Source: CAYSRJ01 sp964525675 (GTDB taxonomy: Bacteria; Spirochaetota; B62-G9; DRHN01). Taken from it: a DNA stretch of 64,000 nt. The stretch is taken from assembly GCA_964525675.1 (NCBI GenBank), contig CAZGJW010000002.1:1-64000 (forward strand), written 5' to 3'. The notes beneath the pieces are model-generated. The model made no database searches, was not told the origin of the DNA, and worked only from the letters and a program-made list of their open reading frames with translations. Of this stretch, positions 1-8,870 are shown piece after piece (the first letter of the stretch is position 1; every line of letters starts with the position of its first letter). The position numbers were made by a program, and so were the translations under genes.

Positions 1-1
1 A

Positions 2-478
2 CAAAGATTTTATGTAGGAAACATTGGTAAAATGATGGCTTTATTTCATGATGTTGGTATGGATAATTTTAAGGGTGTAATTGATACCGGTCATGCTTTG
101 CAGGCTCAGGAAAGCTTAGCCGAAGATATTGTATTTTTACATGGGCATAATAGGCTTGGTATTATTCATTTAAATGATAATTACAGGGATGCAGATCCAG
201 ATCTAATTGTAGGAACTATTGCATTTTGGGACAATTTAGAATTTTACTATTACCTAAATAGAACTGACTATAATGGTACTCAGGAGATTGATTATCAGAA
301 TCCAAGAGATGACAGACTAAAATCGTTAAAACTCGCTGTAAAAAATATATACATGTATAAAAGATTAGCAGATAAACTGATTGAACACTCAGAGGAGATA
401 GATAATAACTTACAAGTATACCGCTTCGCAGATAATATGGATTTAATAACGAATATATTATTTGAAAAAATATTATAA
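2..478 (+). CDS. Sugar isomerase/epimerase-like TIM-barrel protein, 3' part
   Basis: The reading frame is open at the left edge, so only the C-terminal 158 residues are seen; an internal ATG at 32 is not taken as the start. Motifs DTGHAL and, about 30 residues later, IIHLNDN resemble the metal-ligand strands of the xylose-isomerase-like TIM-barrel family, where the His and Asp residues bind the divalent metal next to the sugar. By family this would isomerise or epimerise a sugar or sugar derivative in the cytoplasm; the substrate cannot be read. The gene is clearly more AT-rich than the amidohydrolase genes that follow, and a decayed transposase lies just downstream, so it may be on a different transferred segment. 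Family call fairly good, specific function unknown. Confidence 0.55.
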   Translation, partial: QRFYVGNIGKMMALFHDVGMDNFKGVIDTGHALQAQESLAEDIVFLHGHNRLGIIHLNDNYRDADPDLIVGTIAFWDNLEFYYYLNRTDYNGTQEIDYQNPRDDRLKSLKLAVKNIYMYKRLADKLIEHSEEIDNNLQVYRFADNMDLITNILFEKIL

Positions 479-601
479 GCTTTGTTGAGATTATTATTTA
501 AAAATATGGTTCGATATCAGGAGTGAAATTATTTTCTATGACACCATCTCATATGAAAAAGTGACATATCATCCCCTTGCACAATTTAAACCTATTTAAT
601 A

Positions 602-1048
602 TTAGATATTGAGAACTTCGCTCCATTTACCCGTTTTCGAATGTTCATAGAGCCTTGAGCCTGGAATTGCTGGGCCCTATCGGCGGAAATCGTCTTTGAA
701 ATAAGTATGAGTCATCCAACTGAAACGGCTCATAGAGTGTAAATGACCACAGGTAAATATAAGTTGCTAGGGATCTTTAAGACAAGCATGATAACATGCG
801 AACTTAATCCGACTATGGTTATTTTCGATTCCTTTACGTCGAGTTGGATATCCAAATGGACAGGGAGGATTGCAGGTTTTACACAATTTTGGTCCCCACT
901 TTATAGATGGTTTTCGAATGATTATTGGAAAGATTCCCAATTTTGTGTAAATATCTCGATATAGTTCTTCTGCATCATACTCTGCATCGAGTATTATATA
1001 AACAAAGGGAAGAGTTGGATAATGAGCTAGAAAAGTACGTAATATGAG
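602..1048 (-). pseudogene. Decayed DDE transposase remnant
   Basis: Reading the minus strand from 1048 down gives one continuous frame to 602, broken by stop codons at about 767-769 and 677-679. The first part contains YIILDAEYDAEELY, then a basic stretch and CKTCNPPCPFGYP followed by RIKFACYHAC. A D...YD motif followed by a G/C-rich loop and a K-F-x-C segment is the arrangement seen in the C-terminal half of IS4-like DDE transposases. There is no start, the N-terminal catalytic part is absent, and no terminal inverted repeats were seen. It is therefore a dead fragment. Its 5' edge abuts the start of the amidohydrolase-like gene at 1049. The exact IS family is not assigned. Confidence 0.5.
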
Positions 1049-1888
1049 ATGTCTATTGTGAGAGGAGGGAAAAGGAAGGTGGAGTATGAAAAAACCATAC
1101 AGGGGATCGCCGCTGAGAAGCGGGCCGGCCTTTCGAAACTGTCGTTTTACGACTCGAACATCTGGATCGGAAATCCTGCCTATTTCCCGCTTGCCGGGGG
1201 GTGTGAAGCGGGTGATCTGAAGACGATGTTCGAAGAGTTTTCGATCGAGGGAGCGCTCGTGTCGCAGTGGGAAGGGGTAACGGTGTCGGCCCAGGACGGA
1301 AACAGGGCCCTGGTCGAATGCAGAAAGGATCTGCCTGAGGGCGTGTACACAATATGGACAGGCCTGCCGCTGATTCCTCTTGAGCAGGACCCACTTCCTG
1401 GTACCGGTAAACCGGATTCTCGTCTCCGGGGCGTACGGCTATTTCCGAAAACCCATCACTATCTTTTAACTTCCTGGTCTGTGGGAGGACTCTGTGAATG
1501 GTGTGTTGAATACCACATTCCCCTGTTTAGCTGGCATGTCGAGGTGGACTGGGGTCTCCTCCACACGCTTGCCAGAACCTATCCTGATCTTGCAATCATC
1601 GTGGAAACCCAGTGGCAGAAGATCCTGTACCAGAACAGGAACCTGTACGGCATCATGAATTCGGATGAAAATGTATACCTTGAAATATCTAACTTCTCCG
1701 GCCCCGATTTCCTCACCCATGCGGTTCGCACATTCGGAGCGGACCGTTTTTTATACGGCTCCTTTCTGCCGGTAAACGATGCATATACGGCAATGGGTAT
1801 GGTTGTTGATGCTGACATATCTCTTGAGGAAAAACGGTTGATAGCGGGAGGTAACATGAAACGTATCCTGCAGGGAGTGAAGATATGA
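1049..1888 (+). CDS. Amidohydrolase-fold protein lacking metal-binding His (possible pseudoenzyme)
   Basis: About 270-280 residues with the layout of the Amidohydro_2 TIM-barrel family: an opening strand FYDSNIWIG, a central GVRLFPK strand, and GADRFLYGSFLP near the end. In active members these positions read D-x-H-x-H and F-G-(S/T)-D-x-P. Here both N-terminal His and the final Asp are replaced, so metal-dependent hydrolysis is unlikely; a structural or regulatory partner role for the next gene is an inference. It overlaps that gene by 4 bp, which suggests co-translation. The start is ambiguous: ATG at 1049 has no good ribosome binding site, whereas GTG at 1079 follows a GAGGAGGG run and removes a poorly conserved leader. 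The latter is likely the true start. Confidence 0.6.
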   Translation: MSIVRGGKRKVEYEKTIQGIAAEKRAGLSKLSFYDSNIWIGNPAYFPLAGGCEAGDLKTMFEEFSIEGALVSQWEGVTVSAQDGNRALVECRKDLPEGVYTIWTGLPLIPLEQDPLPGTGKPDSRLRGVRLFPKTHHYLLTSWSVGGLCEWCVEYHIPLFSWHVEVDWGLLHTLARTYPDLAIIVETQWQKILYQNRNLYGIMNSDENVYLEISNFSGPDFLTHAVRTFGADRFLYGSFLPVNDAYTAMGMVVDADISLEEKRLIAGGNMKRILQGVKI

Positions 1889-2673
1889 AAACACCGTTTA
1901 TCATAGACGCGCATGTTCATACGGGGTTTCCGAATATCTTTTTTTCACCGGAAATAGATGCTGGACAGCTTTTAAAGCGTATGGACCGGTTTGGGATTGC
2001 TTGCTCAGTCAACCTCTCCTCAATGCGTGCAATCATCGGGTACAGAAAACAGGAGCTTTTGAAGGCAAGGGGGGAGTTCGAGCAGTCGAACGGCAGGATA
2101 TTTTATCTGGGGTTCTACAACCCGAAGGATGGAAAAAGCGACCTCACACTGCTGAAGGAAGCGCGAAACTGGCCCGGTTTCAAGGGCATCAAGATGCATC
2201 CATCTTTCAACGGCATTCCGGCTGATGACCCGTTATACGAGCCGGTGTGGCGATTTGCCTCTGAAAACGATCTGACAATTGTTGCCCACTCCTGGAGCGT
2301 CTCGACATACAACCCTGCCCAGAGGTTTTCAACACCTGAGAAATTCGAAATGTATGTGAAGAAATACCCGGAAGTACGCTTCGTGCTTGCGCACTCGGGT
2401 GGACGGGGCACGGGCAGACATGAGGCCCTGCGTATGGCAAATACGTACAGTAACGTGTACACCGACTGTGCCGGGGACATATACGATTATCATTACTTCG
2501 AGAACATGACTGCATCGCTTCCTAAAAACAAACTTCTCTTCGGTACGGATTTTCCATGGTTCGACCACCGCTCCCATTTCACCAGGCTTTTCCTTTCCGA
2601 TATCTCCGACTCGCACAAGCTGAAAATTTTACGTGATAACGCGATCGAGGCTTTCAAGCTCGAGAATGTATGA
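1885..2673 (+). CDS. Metal-dependent amidohydrolase (Amidohydro_2 family)
   Basis: A 262-residue TIM-barrel hydrolase. The N-terminal motif IIDAHVHTG gives the H-x-H metal ligands, GIKMHPSF carries the strand-4 His, VAHSWS and LAHSGG carry further conserved His, and LLFGTDFPW provides the terminal Asp. All residues expected of an active family member are therefore present, in contrast to the overlapping upstream paralogue. Family members hydrolyse or decarboxylate small carboxylates and lactones; the substrate is unknown here. The start ATG overlaps the stop of the previous gene (ATGA). Nearby DegT aminotransferase, MttB-like and UroD-like genes suggest a small-molecule catabolic locus, now partly decayed. 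Confidence 0.75.
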   Translation: MKTPFIIDAHVHTGFPNIFFSPEIDAGQLLKRMDRFGIACSVNLSSMRAIIGYRKQELLKARGEFEQSNGRIFYLGFYNPKDGKSDLTLLKEARNWPGFKGIKMHPSFNGIPADDPLYEPVWRFASENDLTIVAHSWSVSTYNPAQRFSTPEKFEMYVKKYPEVRFVLAHSGGRGTGRHEALRMANTYSNVYTDCAGDIYDYHYFENMTASLPKNKLLFGTDFPWFDHRSHFTRLFLSDISDSHKLKILRDNAIEAFKLENV

Positions 2674-2750
2674 TGTGCTGGTTCATGCTGATCGTATGAG
2701 CGTATCAGGGTATAACCGTATGTGAATCCTGAGATAAAGATATTTTAAGG

Positions 2751-2779
2751 TTGATAAGTTAAATTGCCTGCGCTATATT
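2751..2779 (+). promoter_or_regulatory. Sigma70-type promoter of toxin-antitoxin operon
   Basis: TTGATA (2751-2756), a 17-bp spacer and TATATT (2774-2779) form a good vegetative promoter. Transcription would start near 2786, inside the palindrome described next, 30 bp before the antitoxin ATG. Confidence 0.6.
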
Positions 2780-2785
2780 AAAAGC

Positions 2786-2801
2786 GTACGTCATTACGTA
2801 C
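2786..2801. promoter_or_regulatory. Palindromic operator for the antitoxin
   Basis: GTACGT-CATT-ACGTAC is a perfect inverted repeat of 6 bp with a 4-bp spacer. It lies directly after the -10 box and ahead of the antitoxin gene, the usual place for autorepression by YefM-type antitoxins. Repression by this antitoxin is inferred. Confidence 0.55.
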
Positions 2802-2814
2802 ATTGGAGTATAAA

Positions 2815-3057
2815 ATGGATACAATTAATGCAACGAATGCAAGAAAAAATCTCTATCACCTCATTGAAGAACTTTCAAAATCACATAAGCCTGTTCATAT
2901 TTCAAGCAGAAAGGGAGCGGCGGTCTTAATCGGAGAAGAGGATTGGGAATCTATTCAGGAGACCTTATATTTACTTTCCATTCCAGGCATGCGGGAATCA
3001 ATCATAGAGGGTATGAGAACGCCGATAGATGAATGTTCAGAGACCATTGAATGGTAA
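2815..3057 (+). CDS. YefM/Phd-type antitoxin
   Basis: An 80-residue protein beginning MDTINATNARKNLYHLI, the typical opening of YefM antitoxins, followed by PVHISSRKGAAVLI and DWESIQETLYLL. The N-terminal half forms the dimeric DNA-binding fold in this family and the C-terminal tail wraps the toxin. ATG 2815 is chosen because GGAG lies 6-10 bases upstream; an in-frame TTG at 2803 is less likely. It overlaps the toxin gene by 7 bp, the usual translational coupling that keeps antitoxin in excess. Role: neutralises the downstream RNase and represses the operon, by family knowledge. Confidence 0.88.
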   Translation: MDTINATNARKNLYHLIEELSKSHKPVHISSRKGAAVLIGEEDWESIQETLYLLSIPGMRESIIEGMRTPIDECSETIEW

Positions 3058-3317
3058 AATACAGACTGGTATTCACAAAACAGGCCCAAAGAGATGCGAA
3101 AAAAATCATGAAATCAGGCCTTCGTTCAAATGTTGAAAAAATTTTGGTTATTTTACGGGAAAGTCCATACAAGAGACAGCCTCGGTATGAGAGGTTAGTA
3201 GGCGACCTTGAAGGGGCGTATTCAAGGCGAATAAACATTCAGCACAGAGTAATATATCAAGTATGTAAAAATGAAAAGATAGTCAAAGTTATACGGATGT
3301 GGACCCACTACGAATAA
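3051..3317 (+). CDS. yoeB: YoeB-type mRNA interferase toxin
   Basis: An 88-residue protein of the RelE/YoeB fold. It opens with KYRLVFTKQAQRDAKKI, contains GAYSRRINIQHRVIYQV and ends MWTHYE. The terminal His-Tyr pair and the conserved Arg/Glu/His residues are those used by YoeB for ribosome-dependent mRNA cleavage. Length matches the family (about 85 aa). It is translated with the antitoxin through a 7-bp overlap. Everything needed for activity seems to be present. No separate promoter is seen. Confidence 0.9.
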   Translation: MVKYRLVFTKQAQRDAKKIMKSGLRSNVEKILVILRESPYKRQPRYERLVGDLEGAYSRRINIQHRVIYQVCKNEKIVKVIRMWTHYE

Positions 3318-3560
3318 TACATTATTAAATATACATACCTCACGTGTAAATTACCCGTCGATTTCTTTACACTTTAAATCAACATATTGGAGCTCGCGGA
3401 TCTGCGGTTGAAAGATTTCATACCCGAATTCTGCCAACGTGTATGTTGCTAATCAGCGAATTTAATGCGAGCATTTATCAACACATAATGGCACAAGATA
3501 TGACTTGCTGGTATTATAGAGGTGGTGTATCATACCAACCACACCTTCAGGAGGGAAACC

Positions 3561-5014
3561 ATGAAAATCTTTTTTGCCTTATTCTCAATACTATTCGTAT
3601 GTGTTTCATTCAATACCTACGTGTCAAAAAGCCCCTGGAGGTCGGCGATGTAATCGTGAGATCGACATTCGAGGGGCCGCTCATCAAGGTGAAAGACCTT
3701 GCCATTGTGAGGGACGATTTCGAGGATGAGGATATTATCTCCCGTATGAACGGTAAAACCGCAATATCCTTTGTGGTCAATAAGTCGGAGAACACCGACA
3801 TTATCAGAACGGTCAGAGCGATAAAAAAACTCATGCGGCAGGAGGCCTCGAAGGGGGTGCAGGGCGGGTACGTGGAATACCCGCAGGAGAAAGTAGAAGG
3901 GCAGGGTTTTTTTGCATCTCTGAAATCTAAATTGACCCGGGAGCCGGCCACACCCCGGATATACCGGTATGGACCGGTTCAGATCACGTCGGTAAACGGA
4001 GTGAACGAGGTGTTTTTTCCGGTGCTCACCACCGTGCTTACGACATTTTTGGCTTTTGTGCCGATATTTTTCATTAAGGGAATTCTCGGGAAGTTCATCT
4101 TTGTCATTCCCCTCACCCCCTTTTCGACCAGAAAACGCACCGCAGCCCGGATTGTGGATGAGCTTCGTGCCAGGACAGATACGCTTACAGGATACGAAAA
4201 AATCACCTACCAGATCAACGCCGGTGGGCCGCCCGTGGGAAAGGCGATCAGTCTCAGGATACTCGCAATGGATTCCTGCCTGTACACGGAAAATACCGAC
4301 TCTCCGGTGATGGAAGGACGATTTTCCGAAAGCACATTGAATTGGATAAAAGCAAAGCTGGTAGAGGCTCAATCAAAAGACGTCGTTGTCTTCGGCATGA
4401 TGCATCACGGTATTGTTGAGCATTTTACCGGTCAGACAATGATGTTTCCCGACTATGTCCTTGAAAACTGGGTAACCGTATCGGAAGAGTTTGCCGATTC
4501 AGGCTTGCATATAGTGTTCACGGGGCATTTTCATGCCCAGGATATTGTCGAAAGAACGACCGAGGACGAAAACAGTATATTCGATATAGAAACAGGCTCC
4601 CTGGTTACATACCCATGTCCATACAGGGTAATACAGCTCAATTCCAGTGGAGAATTGACTGTATCGAGCAAGAAGATAACTCAAATAAACTTCGACACAG
4701 GAGGAAAACCCTTCCAGGATTATGCGAAAGACTTTGTTGAAAACGGCCAGGATGATAAAATGGCATCGATGCTGATTGACGAGTTCCAGATTTCACAGGA
4801 TGATGCCCTGCAGATAGCTCCGTATATGGCATCGGGTATGGTAGCCCATTTTGCCGGAGACGAATCACCTTCAGAGCAGACCCTTACTTTTATAGCGAAC
4901 TTGGTGGCGGACAATGATGCGAAAAAAAAGTTGATCGGGTTTGGATTGCAGTCGATCTGGACCGATCCTGAACCAGCGGATAACTCGGTTTTGCTCGATC
5001 TATCAACGAGATAG
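3561..5014 (+). pseudogene. Chimeric remnant: RND efflux transporter pieces joined to metallophosphoesterase C-terminus
   Basis: A strong AGGAGGG site precedes ATG 3561, which opens a 30-codon ORF with a signal-peptide-like start (MKIFFALFSILFVCVSF) that stops at 3653. A second frame, open from 3443 to 5014, carries three collinear pieces of an RND transporter: a porter-domain stretch (VGDVIVRSTFEGPLIKVKD, about 3640-3860), one membrane segment (VLTTVLTTFLAFVPIFFIKG, about 4020-4090), and a second porter piece (GYEKITYQINAGGPPVGK, about 4190-4250). From about 4255 the frame becomes the C-terminal part of a calcineurin-like phosphoesterase (ILAMDS, MMHHGI, IVFTGHFHAQD with the metal-binding GH-x-H) plus a helical tail. 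More than half of the transporter and the N-terminal metal ligands of the phosphoesterase are missing, so neither can work. The intact frame across the deletions is odd. Confidence 0.65.
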
Positions 5015-5109
5015 ATAAACTCACCGGATAATGTTCCTTTCTCTGAGATGAGTGTAAAGATTACAGCAATCATATGAAAGGGAACTAATTCTGGTAAATG
5101 AGATCGCGG

Positions 5110-5149
5110 GTGATATTAGGCTTAAAATAAACCAATATCACAATTTTTT
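5110..5149 (+). terminator. Possible intrinsic terminator
   Basis: GTGATATT (5110-5117) pairs with AATATCAC (5134-5141), followed at once by a six-T run and more T-rich sequence. The stem is AT-rich and the loop is 16 nt, so efficiency is uncertain. It lies after the chimeric pseudogene. Confidence 0.4.
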
Positions 5150-5214
5150 GCTTGTTTTTTCCTCCTTTTTAACTTAGAATAAGCCAAATTAATGCTTTCT
5201 GTCATGTACGGTCC

Positions 5215-5702
5215 AATACCTGGACGACCACGGATATACGTACTGCTGCGGCGCTTGTCGGTTCGACCGAAACGACCATATGCCGTGTTGCAGGGGCCCA
5301 GTTGGCGCGTTTCTATCACTGTCCGGCGCATACGACAGCGCCGAATTCGGACAATCACGCGCATGATGAGCAGAATGCATGGGAAAAAACATTCTCACAG
5401 TTCTGTTCGGTAGCGTTAATCAACGACCTCGTTGTCAATGCAGGCATGTTTGCGACCGGTATGGCATGCAGCAATGAACAGCTTGTAATGGATGAGGAGG
5501 TCTCTGCGATGTGCAAAAGGATTGTCAGAGGCATCGAAGTCAACGATGAAACGATAGCAAAGGAGAGCTTATCAAGGAAATAGGGCCGGGTTCTGCAGGA
5601 GATACGTATCTTACAGCTGAGCACACAATGAAGCGGCTTCGATCGGACGAGTATATCGCGCCGCGGGGTGAAACAGCGGTCAAGAACATACAGGGGAGAT
5701 GA
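5215..5702 (+). pseudogene. Trimethylamine methyltransferase (MttB)-family 3' remnant
   Basis: From about 5215 the frame reads TTTDIRTAAALVGSTET and VAGAQLARFYHCPAHT, then NAGMFATGMACSNEQLVMDE and IVRGIEVNDETIAKE, matching the C-terminal third of the MttB/corrinoid methyltransferase family. Near 5563-5567 two extra bases (AG, in GAGAGC) shift the frame; the next frame continues LIKEIGPGSAGDTYLTAEHT and ends at 5702. The N-terminal two thirds, including the site where pyrrolysine occurs in true MttB, is missing, so the original substrate cannot be told. Intact family members transfer a methyl group from a quaternary or tertiary amine to a corrinoid protein. The remnant stops two bases before the next start at 5704, so the two genes were once an operon. 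Confidence 0.65.
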
Positions 5703-5703
5703 A

Positions 5704-6656
5704 ATGAAATACACGAAAGAGGACCTTGCGATCAACGGCGGGCCCAAGGCGAAGACGACACCTTCTATTCCGATGTTTCCGGGAGGACTGGAAATCGGAG
5801 AAGCTGAAAAAAAGGAGGTGATGGAGGTTTTAGACTCGAAGTACCTGTGTTCCGCTACTACGGCCCTGAGGAGATGCCCTCAAAGGTGAAGATGCTCGAG
5901 GAGGAGTATGCGGGCTATACGGGCAGAAGGCATGCCCTGGCGCTGAACTCCTGCACATCGGCTCTGATCAGCGCGCTTGTTGCAATCGGCATCGAACCGG
6001 GTGATGAGGTCATAGTTCCTGCGTATACCTTTTTCGCCACTGTGGCTGCAGTCGTTGCAGCAAAGGCGGTACCGGTTATTGCGGAAGTGGATAAATCACT
6101 TACCCTGGATATCCAGGATGTCGAGCGGAAGGTCACCTCGAGAACAAAGGCAATTGCGGTCGTTCACATGCGCGGCATGCCCGCAAAGATGGACGGGATT
6201 GTCGGCAGAATGCAGAACAACAAGAGACGGATAAAGGAGAGGATACGCGGTATCCGGGGCCTTGATTTTCGAGAGGTCACCGATGAGGAGGGGGATGTCG
6301 CAGTATGCCTGGTGATATATCTGCCTGATAAAGAAAAGGCCCGGGAGTTTTCTGTATCACTCCAGGCAGAAGGAGTAGAAGCAGGAGCTATATACGACAG
6401 TGGGGTGCCCGATTGGCACATATATGCCCACTGGAAGATGCTCATGGAAAAGATGATGCCGTTGAAAAAGGGGTGTCCCTTCAATTGTCCGCTTTCACCG
6501 AACGGGAAGGAGATTGAATATACAGAGGGTATGTGCCCGAACACGCTCGACTGGCTGGGCCGATCCATTCACCTGGATATTCCTCCCCAGCTGACGGATG
6601 AGGACTGTGACCAGATTGCAGCGGCTATACAAAAGGTCGCCTCGGTTCTGCTGTAA
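5704..6656 (+). pseudogene. DegT/DnrJ/EryC1/StrS aminotransferase with frameshift and internal deletion
   Basis: It starts at ATG 5704 behind AGGGGAGA with MKYTKEDLAINGGPKAK, the usual family opening. Near 5847-5850 an extra TG (CTGTGTTCC instead of CTGTTCC) shifts the frame; the protein continues FRYYGPEEMPSKVKMLEEEY and reaches VIVPAYTFFATVAAV, the cofactor-pocket region. At VVHMRGMPAKMDGIVG the sequence jumps straight to RMQNNKRRIKERI, which belongs near the C-terminal domain. More than 100 residues, including the pyridoxal-phosphate lysine, are gone. The end (GMCPNTLDWLGRSIHLDIPP) is well conserved. Intact relatives transaminate keto-sugars or related compounds. Both lesions make it inactive. 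The +2 dinucleotide expansion resembles the one in the MttB remnant. Confidence 0.75.
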
Positions 6657-6821
6657 CGTGGTACTGAATGATACTCTATCCCGACCCCATGAACTGCACG
6701 ATCATGTAATCACTTGGTGTTTACCCAATTATCTGTGCAGACGGACTACAGTGAAGGTCGGTGATTAAACAAAGACGAGTGTTTGCACCACGAAAACGAA
6801 CAGGTGTGAGAATACCAGGAT

Positions 6822-7949
6822 ATGATGGCTGAAATCGATTCAATAGAGATCGAAAAAAGAAAGCACACAATCGCCAGGATATGGGAGCATAAGAAGGTCG
6901 ACCATATTCCCATCAGTATGTGGATGGATGACTTCAGTACCAGCACGCTTCGCGAGCAGTGTGAAGACGGCAGGCTCCAGTTTGACGTTATGGTAAAGAA
7001 CATGAACCACTGCCTGAAATGCCTGCCTGACGACTATATACCGTATGTGCGCATATGGCCGGGGTATATGACCATCGCCACCATGTTCGGTATGGCGGTG
7101 CACTGGAGCGATGACCCGAATCAGGCCCCGGGAGCGGACGGATATTTAATCGACGATATGAACGAGGTGTACAACCTGGTATTGCCTGACCCGGTCCATG
7201 ATGGGCTGATGCCGCATAACCTGCAGTGGCTCGATTACGCGAACCGTCATATGCCGAAAGACGTGCACCTTACGGGGATAGATCTTGGCGGCCCGTTGAA
7301 TACAGCGAAGGACCTTCTGGAATCCAACCTCATGTATACTGCGTTCATCGATACACCTGATGCGATGCATTATTTCCTTGATATGGTGACACGGCTTCAG
7401 ATACTGTGCAGCCGGGAGATCATCAAGGCAGCCGGGGGCCTGGAGAGGCTCACCTGCACCGATTTTGACCCGATATGGGCGCCGCTGATGTACAGGGGCT
7501 TTGTGTCTGATGACGTATGCGCTTCGCTCGGTCCGTCGATGTTCGAAGAATTCAGCATCCCATACAACAACAGGGTCATCGCCGGATTCAACGGGGCGAG
7601 GATTCATAACTGCGGGCCCAACCCTTCGGCTTACCTCTATCGGAAGCATACGGTTGATGTCATGGGTTTGAACTGCTCGTTCAAATATTCGAAGGACGAC
7701 CTTCACAGGTTGAAAGAGGAGTTTGGCGGCAGGGGTTTTATCGAGTTCAATTTCGATAATGAAGAAACCCCTGAAGAGATTATTGCGGGGTATGAACAGA
7801 TCGCGAATGCGCTTTCTCCGGACACAGTCGCACTGCCCCTGCTCTTCCTGAACGAAACCTGGACGGATGATGATATTCGGGCGGTATATACTGACCTCAG
7901 AAAAATTTCAGAGCATTATGCCGCTGAAATAAGATGGAATGAAGAATAA
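6822..7949 (+). CDS. Uroporphyrinogen-decarboxylase-like methyltransferase
   Basis: A 375-residue protein of the URO-D/MtaA-type TIM barrel. RKHTIARIWEHKKVDHIPI opens the fold; GARIHNCGPNPSAYL near residue 260 holds the H-x-C-G motif that in the MtaA/CmuA methyltransferases contributes zinc ligands for a thiol methyl acceptor. This points to corrinoid-linked methyl transfer rather than heme synthesis, which fits the decayed MttB-like gene 1.1 kb upstream. The start is ATG 6822 or 6825, with AGGA 6-9 bases before. It is intact while its neighbours are broken. The methyl donor and acceptor are not known. Confidence 0.7.
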   Translation: MMAEIDSIEIEKRKHTIARIWEHKKVDHIPISMWMDDFSTSTLREQCEDGRLQFDVMVKNMNHCLKCLPDDYIPYVRIWPGYMTIATMFGMAVHWSDDPNQAPGADGYLIDDMNEVYNLVLPDPVHDGLMPHNLQWLDYANRHMPKDVHLTGIDLGGPLNTAKDLLESNLMYTAFIDTPDAMHYFLDMVTRLQILCSREIIKAAGGLERLTCTDFDPIWAPLMYRGFVSDDVCASLGPSMFEEFSIPYNNRVIAGFNGARIHNCGPNPSAYLYRKHTVDVMGLNCSFKYSKDDLHRLKEEFGGRGFIEFNFDNEETPEEIIAGYEQIANALSPDTVALPLLFLNETWTDDDIRAVYTDLRKISEHYAAEIRWNEE

Positions 7950-8177
7950 TGAACAGCCGGTTCGCTGATTTCCATAAAAATTTCGATGGCTTGTTAGTAA
8001 AGCCCTGCATTAATTTAGAAATGGATTTCTTCTTTAAAGTATTGTTTCCTTGCTATTTTTTTGTATTGAGTTAGGATATGAAAGATCGGGAAGGCCCGTC
8101 GCCGTGGAGATTAGTCAGTGATCTCGTATGGGTGTTCCTGGTTTTTCCAGTATATTCTATATCATTCGGTAAATAGT

Positions 8178-8870
8178 GTGCGCATTCTTATCGTCGAGGA
8201 CGACAGTAAAATAGCATCCTTTGTTGTAAAGGGGCTGCGGGAAGCGGGGTATGCCGGTGATCATGTGACGAGCGGTGAAGAGGCGCTTGATTTTGCGGAA
8301 TCAGTTGCCTATGACGCTGCCGTCGTCGACATTATGCTTCCGGGGATCGACGGTCTGACGCTCATCGAAAAGCTCCGCCAGAAAAAGATCAATACACCGG
8401 TTATCATACTCAGTGCAAAGCGTACAGTCGATGACAGGATCAAGGGTCTGAAGGCCGGCGGTGACGACTACCTTACAAAGCCGTTTTCCTTTTCAGAGCT
8501 TCTCGTGCGCATACAGGCGCTTTTCAGGCGGGCGTCTATGGCTGCATCTCCCGTAAAGCTTCAGGTTGGGGATTTGTCCATAGACCTCGTCTCCCGGAAG
8601 GTGAAGCGCGGCGATATGAAGATCGAGCTAATGCCCCGGGAGTTTGCTCTGCTCGAGTTTTTGATGCGCAATGCAGGTAACGTGCTCCCGAAGACGGTCA
8701 TTATGGAGCATGTATGGGATTACCATTTCGATCCGCAGACCAATGTCGTGGATGTGCTCGTGAGCCGTCTGAGAAGCAAGGTAGACAAAGATTTCAAACA
8801 CAAGGTGATTCACACCATACGCGGAGTCGGGTATGTTCTCAAAGCTCCTGAAGAGGATAACAAAGATTAA
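8178..8870 (+). CDS. OmpR/PhoB-family response regulator
   Basis: The receiver domain opens VRILIVEDDSKIASF, has the phospho-acceptor Asp in VVDIMLPGIDGL and the conserved Lys in YLTKPFSF. A winged-helix DNA-binding domain follows (MPREFALLEFLMRN, then VVDVLVSRLRSKVDKD and IHTIRGVGYVL). GTG 8178 is preferred because the receiver fold starts exactly there; the frame is open to an ATG at 8118 but the extra 20 residues look unrelated. It overlaps the kinase gene by 38 bp, so the two are co-transcribed. By family it is phosphorylated by that kinase and regulates transcription. Similarity to the CusR/CzcR type is general; the signal is unknown. Confidence 0.9.
   Translation: MRILIVEDDSKIASFVVKGLREAGYAGDHVTSGEEALDFAESVAYDAAVVDIMLPGIDGLTLIEKLRQKKINTPVIILSAKRTVDDRIKGLKAGGDDYLTKPFSFSELLVRIQALFRRASMAASPVKLQVGDLSIDLVSRKVKRGDMKIELMPREFALLEFLMRNAGNVLPKTVIMEHVWDYHFDPQTNVVDVLVSRLRSKVDKDFKHKVIHTIRGVGYVLKAPEEDNKD

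Noticed and set aside
743..964. 73-codon plus-strand frame in the first gap
   Set aside because: It lies opposite the transposase remnant, whose translation is more convincing.
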